Positions 7,578 to 14,710 of a stretch of DNA of 18,405 nt are shown here, one piece after another. The stretch's first letter is position 1, and every line of letters starts with the position of its first letter. The translations under genes and the position numbers were made by a program. The DNA comes from JBPBQZ01 sp050955105 (GTDB taxonomy: Bacteria > Pseudomonadota > Gammaproteobacteria > Burkholderiales > Burkholderiaceae): positions 1-18,405 of the forward strand of contig JBPBQZ010000146.1 in the NCBI GenBank assembly GCA_050955105.1. Direction: 5' to 3'. Under the pieces are notes generated by a model. That model worked only from the letters and a program-made list of their open reading frames with translations. It was not told the origin of the DNA and ran no database searches.

Positions 7578-8237
7578 TCAGTCCGGCCGCACGGTGCCGT
7601 GCAAAACGGCTTCGACCAGCTCCTCGGTCTCGCGCAGCGTGCGTAAGGCGCGCACGCTGCCGGGTGCGAACAGACTCCAGGTCAGCGTGCTGCCCAACAG
7701 CAGATTCTCGAGCAGCTTCACCGGCGTATGCGCGCCGGCCTCGCCCCGCGTAACTGCGCGTTGCACGGCGCGCTCGATCAAGGCGTAGCGCGCGTCTGAA
7801 ATTTCTTCTTTCACCACCTCGAACACCGCCGGCAGCGCTCGCTGTTCGATGAACAGCCGCTGGCCGGCCAGTGCGCGGCTGCCCTGCATGGTCTGGGAAT
7901 ATGAGACGGCGATGGCCACCAACTCCGCACGCAGCGAGCCCAGGTCGGCCTCCAGCAGCGGCTGCGAGTACTCGCGAAAGGCGTCGATCAGCAATGCGCT
8001 GCGATCTTTCCAGCGCCGGTAGAGCGCGGGCCGGCCGACCCCCGCCTCGGTGGCAACGGCCTCGAAGTGAAAGCCGCTCCAGCCGTGGTCGGCATAGCAT
8101 TTGAGCGCGGCGCTCAATACTTTTTTGCGGATTTCCGGATCGGGAGGCCTGCCGGCGCGGCGTTTGGCCGGCGCGGCAGTCTCAAAAATGTCAGCGCTTT
8201 CGGAAATTACCGAATTTTGGGATGTCTCGGGTGTCAT
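7578..8237 (-). CDS. TetR/AcrR-family transcriptional regulator
   Basis: With the ATG at 8237 the protein has 219 residues, a usual length for the family. After a short unstructured lead, the motif RAGRPPDPEIRKKVLSAAL introduces the N-terminal TetR DNA-binding domain. The helix-turn-helix is at about 53-72 (FEAVATEAGVGRPALYRRW), and the ligand-binding helical domain (about 85-215) has the AcrR-type stretch RLFIEQRALPAVFEVVKEE. A longer open frame upstream to 8327 would overlap the preceding gene, so I favour the internal ATG, although its ribosome site is weak. It lies 37 nt after the PEP mutase-family gene and probably shares its transcript with the transporter. A local repressor of this module sensing its substrate or CoA ester is the natural inference. 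Confidence 0.87.
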   Translation of the reverse strand: MTPETSQNSVISESADIFETAAPAKRRAGRPPDPEIRKKVLSAALKCYADHGWSGFHFEAVATEAGVGRPALYRRWKDRSALLIDAFREYSQPLLEADLGSLRAELVAIAVSYSQTMQGSRALAGQRLFIEQRALPAVFEVVKEEISDARYALIERAVQRAVTRGEAGAHTPVKLLENLLLGSTLTWSLFAPGSVRALRTLRETEELVEAVLHGTVRPD

Positions 8238-8274
8238 AGGCCGCAGTGTGCCATGACGCACCGCACAGAAGTTT

Positions 8275-9129
8275 TCAGTCGAGCAAGCCGAAGCGGCCCG
8301 CATCCTCGCGCGCTTTGCCAATTCCAAGGAAGGCGTCGAAATCCGCCATCGACGGCAGCGAAGCCTCGAGCGCTACCGTCGAGCCCTTGGTCGCCAGCTC
8401 TTGCAATGCCGCGCGAATACCTTGCAATGCCGCAAAATGCGTCAGCCCGTAGTACATCAGCACATGCACGCCCTGCTTACCTGAATCCTGCGCGGATTTG
8501 CCCGGATGATCGATACCAAACACCGGTACCGTAATTTCGCGACGCACGATGGCCCACCCTGCTTCGTCGAGCCGACCAGCGATGAACACGCCGTCGGCGC
8601 CGGCTTCCTGGAAGGCAATGGCGCGCTCGATGGCAGCGTCGCCACCCAGCGATCCGACCGAGTCCGTGCGCGCAACCACCATGAAATCGGCTGAGCGTTT
8701 GGCATCCACCGCCGCCTTGATCTTGTCGACGGACAATTGCAGCGACAGCACGCGCGGCGTCGGCGTGATGTGTTTGCCGAAATCGTGATCCTCGATGTGC
8801 AGTGCACTGGCACCGGAGCGTTCCAGCAAGGCCACGGTACGCGCAACGTGTAGCGGGTTACCGAAGCCACCCTCCGCATCGACGATGATCGGCACGTCGA
8901 CCAGCGCCGCGATGCGTCTTACCTGGTCGGCCATATCTTCGGCTCCGATATAACCGATATCGGGCACGCCATAACGCGTCGCGCCGGTCGCATAGCTGCC
9001 GATATACACGGCGGAAAAATTCAGTTCGCGCGCGGCACGCGCCGAGATGGCATCGTAGACCCCCGGCACGATCAGGGGCCGTGCCGATGCCTTGGCCGAT
9101 GCAATGAGCTGTTGCAGTGAAGTAGTCAT
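8275..9129 (-). CDS. Isocitrate lyase/PEP mutase superfamily enzyme, substrate unknown
   Basis: With the ATG at 9129, preceded by AGGGA at 6 nt, the protein has 284 residues, typical for the short PEP mutase/lyase class. The TIM-barrel fold is recognisable: VPGVYDAISARAA (21-33), the Mg site DAEGGFGN (84-91, canonically DADTGYGN with Glu86 replacing Asp), EDH (113-115) and VVARTD (151-156). The loop that carries the catalytic KKCGH of isocitrate and methylisocitrate lyases reads DFGKHITP (116-123), with no cysteine. So it is probably not a standard isocitrate lyase. Relatives include oxaloacetate decarboxylase, dimethylmalate lyase and carboxy-PEP mutase. It lies 34 nt downstream of the MFS gene, so it likely acts on the compound imported or on a breakdown product. 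Confidence 0.85.
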   Translation of the reverse strand: MTTSLQQLIASAKASARPLIVPGVYDAISARAARELNFSAVYIGSYATGATRYGVPDIGYIGAEDMADQVRRIAALVDVPIIVDAEGGFGNPLHVARTVALLERSGASALHIEDHDFGKHITPTPRVLSLQLSVDKIKAAVDAKRSADFMVVARTDSVGSLGGDAAIERAIAFQEAGADGVFIAGRLDEAGWAIVRREITVPVFGIDHPGKSAQDSGKQGVHVLMYYGLTHFAALQGIRAALQELATKGSTVALEASLPSMADFDAFLGIGKAREDAGRFGLLD

Positions 9130-9163
9130 GACTGTCCCTATAGAAGTTGCTGGTCCGCGCCGT

Positions 9164-10462
9164 CTAGACGACGCGCTCATTGCGCAGCGCGCTAGTCGCT
9201 ACCAACGCAATCACGCCGCACACCGCCGATGCGAGAAAGACGCCGGTATAGTCACCGAAGTGGGCAATCAGTGCGCCGCCGATCACAGGCGCCGCGGCCG
9301 CCATCAACTGCGCACCCGTGTTCATCATGCCGCCCACCCCCGCACCCGCCGAAATCGGAAACATGATGCTGGTGAAGGGCCAGACCAGAATCCACATGCC
9401 AGCGAAGAAGGAAAACAACATATACGCGACGATCATTCCGGGCAGCGGAATTTCGATACCGCGGGTGGACAGATAAGCGACCAGCAGTGCCATCAGAGTG
9501 GTGCCACACAGCGCAAGTCGAATTGCCAAGGTCTTGGAAAATCGATCGGAAAACCACGAACCGAGATAGACGCCGATCAAACTCGGCACCACGTTGGTCA
9601 GGCCGAATACGACGCCGATCGCCTTCAGATTGACGGCATAGGTTTTTGCGAGATAGGACGGTAGCCAGGTCGAGGTGAACGACAAGGCTCCCAGCTCCAT
9701 CATATAAAGCAGGCAGATTACATAGGGATAAGGCGAGCGCAAGATCAACTGTGCGAAGCTCGGCTCATTGGCGCCGACCTGTGTGCGCCGCGCCTTGATC
9801 GGCACGTCGAGCGTCACCAGTCCAATATCCTCCGGTCGATTCCTCGCATAGGCAATCACCAGTGCGAGCGCCAAGATGCCCGGAATCGCCGACCATAGGA
9901 AGCCGCTTTCGAGTTGGCTCAAGCCAAACAACAAAGGGCTGGTGGTGAGCAGGATCGGCATCGCCGCACTGCCGGCGAAGGTGCCGATACTCGCGGCAGA
10001 GCCGAACACACCCGTCATGATGCCGCGCTTCGATGGCGCGAACCAGCGGCTGAGGGCCGGATAGGCGGGCACCCATATCGCCGCGGCGCCGGCACCGATC
10101 AGCGCGCGGGCTGCGATGCCCCACCCGAGATGCGAGGTATTGAAGGCAAACAGAATGCCCGCGAAAGTAATCAGCGCGGTGCCGATAATGACGGTGCGGC
10201 GCATGCCGAGCCAGCGCTCGCTGATGATTGCCCAAGGCACCTGCATCACCGCATAGGCCCACAGATAGGCCGAATCAACCCAACCCACCGTCACCGGGTT
10301 CCAGTGATATTCCTTCATCAAATGAGGGATGACGGTCGGGATATTGAAACGCATGAACACGTCGAGCATGTAGGCAAACGCCAACGCCAGCAAAACCGCC
10401 CACGAAAAGCGGTAATGCGAGGGCAGCGGGTTCGGGGTCTCCTGAGCGCGCAATGACTTCAT
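9164..10462 (-). CDS. MFS transporter, anion:cation symporter-like
   Basis: Predicted 432-residue inner-membrane protein with about 12 hydrophobic segments. An N-terminal hydrophilic lead is followed by the first helix (WAVLLALAFAYMLDVFMRF). The loop between helices 2 and 3 carries a variant of the MFS A motif (SERWLGMRRTV), echoed in the second half by SWFSDRFSKTLAIRL. The overall look fits the ACS family that takes up organic anions such as hexuronates, phthalate or tartrate. The substrate cannot be named. It is the first gene of a minus-strand unit with the lyase-family enzyme and the TetR regulator, and it diverges from the acyl-CoA ligase. That arrangement suggests import of a carboxylate that the ligase then activates. 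A weak ribosome site (CAGG) lies about 8 nt before the ATG. Confidence 0.88.
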   Translation of the reverse strand: MKSLRAQETPNPLPSHYRFSWAVLLALAFAYMLDVFMRFNIPTVIPHLMKEYHWNPVTVGWVDSAYLWAYAVMQVPWAIISERWLGMRRTVIIGTALITFAGILFAFNTSHLGWGIAARALIGAGAAAIWVPAYPALSRWFAPSKRGIMTGVFGSAASIGTFAGSAAMPILLTTSPLLFGLSQLESGFLWSAIPGILALALVIAYARNRPEDIGLVTLDVPIKARRTQVGANEPSFAQLILRSPYPYVICLLYMMELGALSFTSTWLPSYLAKTYAVNLKAIGVVFGLTNVVPSLIGVYLGSWFSDRFSKTLAIRLALCGTTLMALLVAYLSTRGIEIPLPGMIVAYMLFSFFAGMWILVWPFTSIMFPISAGAGVGGMMNTGAQLMAAAAPVIGGALIAHFGDYTGVFLASAVCGVIALVATSALRNERVV

Positions 10463-10478
10463 TGTCGAACCTGCTTTC

Positions 10479-10507
10479 TTATTTTGAGAAGTACGTTATT
10501 TTGAGAA
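10479..10507. promoter_or_regulatory. Perfect 12-bp direct repeat, candidate operator
   Basis: TTATTTTGAGAA occurs at 10479-10490 and again at 10496-10507, a period of 17 bp with spacer GTACG. The pair lies between the divergent MFS and acyl-CoA ligase genes, 17 to 45 bp upstream of the MFS ATG, where promoter or repressor contacts would be expected. Identity over 12 of 12 bases is seen directly; regulation by the nearby TetR protein is inferred. TetR operators are usually inverted repeats, so another regulator is possible. Confidence 0.45.
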
Positions 10508-10672
10508 TTTCGCCATTTTAAACACGGCGTGTACGAAATATCAAGAATTGTGAGACGAGCCGCTTACGCCTCACAGGTTTCGTGCATTTCTCACGACTCT
10601 CCTGCAAAACCCCCATGGTGCAGCCTTGCTTGGCGGTGCTATCGTGCGCCATCGATGCCCAAAAGGTTGCCC

Positions 10673-12310
10673 ATGCGTCCGCCACTGCTCAGCGATTTCG
10701 GCTACCAACTGCAAGACCTGACGATCGGCCAGGTGTTGCTTCGACAAGCCGCCCGACTGCCGACCAAGGTTTTCTTGACGTGGATGCCGACCGGCGCGAC
10801 CTGGACTTATCGCGACGTCGAGCGCGAGACGCGCCGGCTGGCCAGCGCTTTCGCCGCACAGGGATGGGGCAAACAGACGCACGTGGCATTGATGATGGAG
10901 AACAGCCCTGAATACATGCTGATCGCCTTCGCACTCGGCCGCATCGGCGCGCTGACCGTGCCGATCAACACCGCCTGCAAAGGACAACTGTTCGAGTATT
11001 ACCTGTCGCAGTCGGACAGCACCGTACTCATCATCGATGCAGCGCTATTGCCACGCCTGGAAGGTTTGCCAGCGCGCGAGCGCTTGGCGCAAGTAGTGGT
11101 GCTAGGCGCCGCCACTAATGAGATAACACGCGAGCACACCGGCGCCCCCTTCAGTCGCTTTGAAGATATTTACGCTAACGCGCCCGCGGATCCCGAATTC
11201 GTCGACGACGTCAAGCCGTGGGATCTGGCCTATCTGGCCTATACGTCGGGCACCACCGGCCCTTCCAAGGGCAATATGCTGTCGCAGGCCGCCGGCCTGT
11301 CGTTCGGGCTGAGCAACGCCCAGCATCATGGCTATGTAGCAGACGACATCATGTATGTCTGCCTGCCAATGTTCCATTGCAATGCGCTGCAAACAGCGAT
11401 TCATGCCGCCTTGCTGACTGGCGCTTCGGTGGCTCTGACCACGCGCTTTTCAGCCTCCCGCTTCCTCGACGACTTGCGCCAGTCAGGCGCCACGCTTACC
11501 AATCTGTTGGGCGCGATGTGCAACTTCTTGTGGAGTCAACCGCCCACCGCTGATGACACCGCGCCATTGCGCATCGTCAGCGCGGTGCCTGTACCAAAAT
11601 TCGCCAGCGCCTTCGAGCAGCGCTTCGGCTTGCGCATTACCAGCGCCTACGGGCTCTCGGATTTCGGCATGGTCACGGCTTTCACAGTTGCCGATCCGCC
11701 TGAAAAGATGGGCTCCGCCGGCCGTGCGCGCCATCATTATGAGATTCGCATCGCCGACGATAACGACGTCGAGTTGCCGGCCGGCACTGCCGGGGAAATA
11801 TTGGTACGTACCGATACGCCCTGGCTGGCGTCCACCGGCTACTACAACATGCCGGCCGAAACGCTCAAGGCAATGCGCAATATGTGGTTCCACACGGGTG
11901 ATCTCGGTTATCTCGATGAAGATGGCTATCTATATTTCGTCGACCGAAAGAAAGACGCGATTCGGCGCCGCGGCGAAAACGTCTCGGCCTTCGAGGTGCA
12001 GCAAATCATCTGCACGCATCCTCGCGTGGCCGACGCAGCCGTGTATCCGGTACGTGCCGAGACCAGCGAAGATGAAATCGCTGCCTCGGTAATCTGCCGC
12101 GAAGGCGAAACCGTAAGCGAACGCGAACTGATCGAATTCTGCCGCGACAATATGTCTTATTTCATGGTGCCGCGCTTCATCGAATTTCGCGACACGCTGC
12201 CGCGCTCGGTAGGCGAGAAAATACAAAAACACCTGCTGCGCGCCGCGATGGAGAAGTCGCTGGATACGGTATGGGATCGCGAAAAGGCCGGCGTAGCGGT
12301 TACACGCTAG
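10673..12310 (+). CDS. AMP-dependent acyl-CoA synthetase/ligase (CaiC-like)
   Basis: With the ATG at 10673 the protein has 545 residues. I chose this start because AAAAGG lies 6 nt upstream; an in-frame ATG at 10655 and an open frame from 10529 lack this. ANL-superfamily motifs are complete: P-loop TSGTTGPSKG (191-200), SAYGLSD (324-330), TGDLGYLDEDGY (408-419), DRKKDAIRRRGEN (424-436) and the C-terminal lysine region PRSVGEKIQK (510-519). The expected reaction is ATP-dependent activation of a carboxylic acid through an acyl-AMP to its CoA thioester in the cytosol. It most resembles crotonobetaine/carnitine-CoA ligases and other medium-size acid ligases; the acid is not identifiable. It is divergent from the MFS transporter and probably co-regulated with it. 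Confidence 0.9.
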   Translation: MRPPLLSDFGYQLQDLTIGQVLLRQAARLPTKVFLTWMPTGATWTYRDVERETRRLASAFAAQGWGKQTHVALMMENSPEYMLIAFALGRIGALTVPINTACKGQLFEYYLSQSDSTVLIIDAALLPRLEGLPARERLAQVVVLGAATNEITREHTGAPFSRFEDIYANAPADPEFVDDVKPWDLAYLAYTSGTTGPSKGNMLSQAAGLSFGLSNAQHHGYVADDIMYVCLPMFHCNALQTAIHAALLTGASVALTTRFSASRFLDDLRQSGATLTNLLGAMCNFLWSQPPTADDTAPLRIVSAVPVPKFASAFEQRFGLRITSAYGLSDFGMVTAFTVADPPEKMGSAGRARHHYEIRIADDNDVELPAGTAGEILVRTDTPWLASTGYYNMPAETLKAMRNMWFHTGDLGYLDEDGYLYFVDRKKDAIRRRGENVSAFEVQQIICTHPRVADAAVYPVRAETSEDEIAASVICREGETVSERELIEFCRDNMSYFMVPRFIEFRDTLPRSVGEKIQKHLLRAAMEKSLDTVWDREKAGVAVTR

Positions 12311-12436
12311 CGCGCCGACCCCCATTATCTCGATAAAGTTTGCTTACACCTCTAGCGTAATCAAGCTGGCTGCGTGGACTATCATGAAAGCTCCGTTGCG
12401 CAAGCAATATTTGCTGAACAGCAGGAGGCAACGCTC

Positions 12437-12805
12437 ATGATTCGGCCCTTTGGAAATTCTGTGCATCGCAAGATCGCGGCGGCGCTGATAGCCGTCGCGG
12501 CGGTCACATCGGCCCTGCCGGCGCAAGCGCAGGTATATCAACGTGGTGGCGGCGGCCATGGCGGCCCAGGTTTCCGTGGCGGTGATCGACGCGGCGGCGG
12601 CTGGCACGGCGGCGGTGGCTATCGAGGCGGTCGCGGTGGCTACCGCGGTGGTGGTGGCGGTGGCGGCGGCTTGGTGGTGGGTGCGCTGCTCGGCGTGGTG
12701 GCGGGTGCGGCAGTGGCAGGCGCGGTGCAACAACCGCCGCCTCCGCCGCCCGGCGCCGTTTATTACCCGGATGGCAATCCCAATGCCTATCCGCCCAGCT
12801 ATTGA
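12437..12805 (+). CDS. Small exported glycine-rich protein
   Basis: With the ATG at 12437, which has a strong AGGAGG site 8 nt upstream, the protein has 122 residues. A clear signal peptide (residues 1-32, hydrophobic core AAALIAVAAVTSALP, ending AQAQ) is followed by a Gly/His/Arg/Tyr-rich stretch (about 36-76). Next come a glycine-zipper-like hydrophobic segment (GGLVVGALLGVVAGAAVAGA, about 76-95) and a Pro/Tyr-rich end with six consecutive prolines. It is probably periplasmic or outer-membrane associated. No enzymatic domain is visible and I cannot assign a function. It has its own 126-bp leader after the ligase gene and precedes the Spy-like gene. Confidence 0.75.
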   Translation: MIRPFGNSVHRKIAAALIAVAAVTSALPAQAQVYQRGGGGHGGPGFRGGDRRGGGWHGGGGYRGGRGGYRGGGGGGGGLVVGALLGVVAGAAVAGAVQQPPPPPPGAVYYPDGNPNAYPPSY

Positions 12806-12831
12806 GCTGCACGCTCATCGTAGCGCAGTGA

Positions 12832-12860
12832 TCAGGCAGACCTCCAACCACGTTGCCTGA
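12832..12860. repeat. Inverted repeat between the glycine-rich and Spy-like genes
   Basis: TCAGGCA (12832-12838) pairs with TGCCTGA (12854-12860) across a 15-nt loop. No T-tract follows, so it is not a standard intrinsic terminator. It could act as a weak hairpin, as mRNA stabilisation or as an operator for the next gene. Confidence 0.3.
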
Positions 12861-12904
12861 CATGACTGTCGGCCTTTCAATCCAACTCTCTCGCGAATCC
12901 AACT

Positions 12905-13444
12905 ATGAAAAACATCTTCCGTACCGCTGCGCCCGCCTTGATCACGCTGGCCTTCTTGAGCACCCCGGCGTGGGCACAAACGCCGGCGAGCGGCGCGGCA
13001 CCTGGCGCGGCGCCCAGCACCGCGAGCCGGGCGCAGAAGCATGAAGGCTTCATCGAAAAGCGTCTCACCGATCTGCACGCCCGCTTGCAGATCACCGACC
13101 AGCAGTCGTCGCAATGGGATGCCTTCGCGCAGACCATGCGTGACAGCGCCGACAAGACCGCGCAAGCCTACCAGGAGCGCGCGAAGAACGTCGCCTCGTT
13201 GAATGCTGATGACGCGATGAAGTCTTATGCGGCGCTGGCGCAACTGCATGCCGACAATACACAGAAGCTCGCGACATCGTTCAGCGCCCTTTACGCGGTG
13301 CTTTCAGATAGCCAGAAGAAGACCGCCGACGTGTTGTTCCGCAACCAAGGCGCCCCGCGTCCCGGCCCGCGCAAGCATAAGCGCGCCGCGCCGACGCAAG
13401 CGCCGGAGAGCAGTGCCGCGGCGCCGACTGCCGCATCGAACTGA
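12905..13444 (+). CDS. Periplasmic Spy/CpxP-like (LTXXQ) protein
   Basis: Predicted 179-residue protein with a clean signal peptide (residues 1-25, ending TPAWAQ). A low-complexity Ala/Gly/Pro stretch leads into a helical core (about 40-145). Within it, RLTDLHARLQITDQQ and later LSDSQ are degenerate forms of the LTxxQ repeats of the Spy/CpxP family. These proteins are periplasmic, ATP-independent chaperones or Cpx-pathway modulators induced by envelope stress. The C-terminus is a basic Pro/Ala-rich tail (PRPGPRKHKRAAP). The ATG has no good ribosome site, which is unusual next to the strong one of its upstream neighbour. It is probably co-located with the glycine-rich gene for an envelope role, which is inference. 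Confidence 0.8.
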   Translation: MKNIFRTAAPALITLAFLSTPAWAQTPASGAAPGAAPSTASRAQKHEGFIEKRLTDLHARLQITDQQSSQWDAFAQTMRDSADKTAQAYQERAKNVASLNADDAMKSYAALAQLHADNTQKLATSFSALYAVLSDSQKKTADVLFRNQGAPRPGPRKHKRAAPTQAPESSAAAPTAASN

Positions 13445-13930
13445 AGCAACGGCTCTCGGCGGCGGTGCTTTAGCCGGCAGCCCGGTCGAGCGCGTCACTC
13501 AGACGACATATACGACCCTCACAGTACGGCCCAATAAAACCGTACCGATCCGGGGAAATGTATGTCTGTACGTAACAGAGTGCACGGCCGCCGGGCTGCC
13601 TTTTCATGGTACTGCTCGGTGCGGTGCTAACCACCTGCGGTTCAAATTCCACCTCGCTCGGCCAACAGCAGATCAAGCACGTTTCGTGATCACTCTCGAG
13701 ACGAAACCTACGCGATCATCTTGACGATGGTTACGCGGTCGTCGCGGAAAGCCATCGGTAAGGCATTTGCCAATCTGGTGCGTACACTGCCGATTTAGTC
13801 CTCGTTTACCCCTGAGTCGACGCGAAACGCTGCGCTCGCTGGCTACAATCCGCGTTACGCCGGATCGCCCGGCCAGCGAGCTGGCTGGCGACAGCGCGAT
13901 GGCGTTCGATCAACCTTCAGGGGAGGCATC
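13445..13930. other. 486-bp stretch without a convincing gene
   Basis: Open frames here on both strands have no family features, signal peptide or ribosome site. The stretch holds a 6-bp inverted repeat, GTACGG (13524-13529) with CCGTAC (13540-13545) around a 10-nt A-rich loop, and a candidate -10 box near its right end. No T-tract terminator is visible after the Spy-like gene. GGTTCAAATTCC at about 13640 looks like a tRNA T-loop, but its flanks cannot form a T stem. Confidence 0.5.
13844..13849 (+). promoter_or_regulatory. Candidate -10 box upstream of the EthD-family gene
   Basis: TACAAT lies in the context CTACAATCC about 80 nt before the EthD ATG. The same 9-mer recurs before the glutathione S-transferase gene (16717-16725). 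The -35 region is poor in both cases, so these are moderate candidates. Confidence 0.35.
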
Positions 13931-14509
13931 ATGATCAAGCAATTCTCAATCATCGAAGGGCCGGTAGATCCTCGGCCCGCGGGCTCGCTGCGCACCCTGT
14001 GGAACGAACCGCGGCCCACGCCGCCGATTCTCATGGGGGTGCCAAACCGCTTCACCGGCATCATCGAACGCTGGCTGCCTGACGGCGCCGAGAGCCGCGT
14101 GGCCGCAGCGCCAGGCACCGTGCTGGACTTCCTGGCCGAAGAGCATGTGATGGTCGACGGTCCACGCACGTCGGTGAAATTGATGTCGCTCATTTCACCA
14201 CGCCAAGGCATGAGCCGCGCCGATTTCCTGCAGTATTGGCATGACAAACACGCGGTGGTTGCGGCGAGCATCGAGCCGATCTGGCGCCACGTGCGGCATT
14301 ATGTTCAGAACCATATCGTGGCCGGCAGCACGCGCGGCAGTGCCCCCGGCGCTACGGCGTTCGGCTTGCTCGAGCTCTATTTCGATTCCACTGAGGCTAT
14401 CGAACTGGCCTTCTCACAGCCCGAAGTCGCTGCGCTGCGTGCCGACGAGGACAATTTCCTTAATCGCGAATTGAGTACACGACTGTTCGTCGTCGAGCGC
14501 GACTTGTAG
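13931..14509 (+). CDS. EthD-domain protein (dimeric alpha-beta barrel)
   Basis: Predicted 192-residue protein with a strong GGGGAGG ribosome site 5 nt before the ATG. Residues about 82-190 form the EthD fold: VKLMSLISP, the signature-like RADFLQYWHDKHAVVAA (97-113), HVRHYVQNH (120-128) and a final strand LFVVERDL. The N-terminal 77 residues may be the worn remains of a second copy, since they end in LAEEHVMVDG like the last strand of such a domain. EthD-family proteins are small dimers linked to breakdown of ethers, aromatic and polyketide-type compounds; many have no proven reaction. It sits alone between two gaps and may belong with the binding protein and oxygenase downstream. Confidence 0.83.
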   Translation: MIKQFSIIEGPVDPRPAGSLRTLWNEPRPTPPILMGVPNRFTGIIERWLPDGAESRVAAAPGTVLDFLAEEHVMVDGPRTSVKLMSLISPRQGMSRADFLQYWHDKHAVVAASIEPIWRHVRHYVQNHIVAGSTRGSAPGATAFGLLELYFDSTEAIELAFSQPEVAALRADEDNFLNRELSTRLFVVERDL

Positions 14510-14710
14510 TTTTCACTAAGTTGACTACTCAACCTGCTTTCTTGATACTCGCGTCACCATAAAAGCGCCATCTATCGTCGCCGCACTACAAACCTGACCT
14601 TAGCGAAGCGCGTGAAATTTGCAGTTCGAAGCCAGAGATCGTCGGCAAGCATCGTTCGATTCATCGACGAAGCCAGACTGACACCAGCGCTTTCCTATTA
14701 GGAGACAAGC

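Noticed and set aside
12540..12690. A GGTGGC-type DNA repeat that might be a tandem array
   Set aside because: The repetition follows the Gly-rich protein codons with irregular unit length, so it is coding low complexity and not an independent repeat element.
13600..13680. A tRNA-like segment with GGTTCAAATTCC and a following CCA
   Set aside because: The T-loop lookalike has no matching stem (TGCGG against TCCAC pairs at only two positions) and no anticodon arm or acceptor stem could be drawn on either strand.
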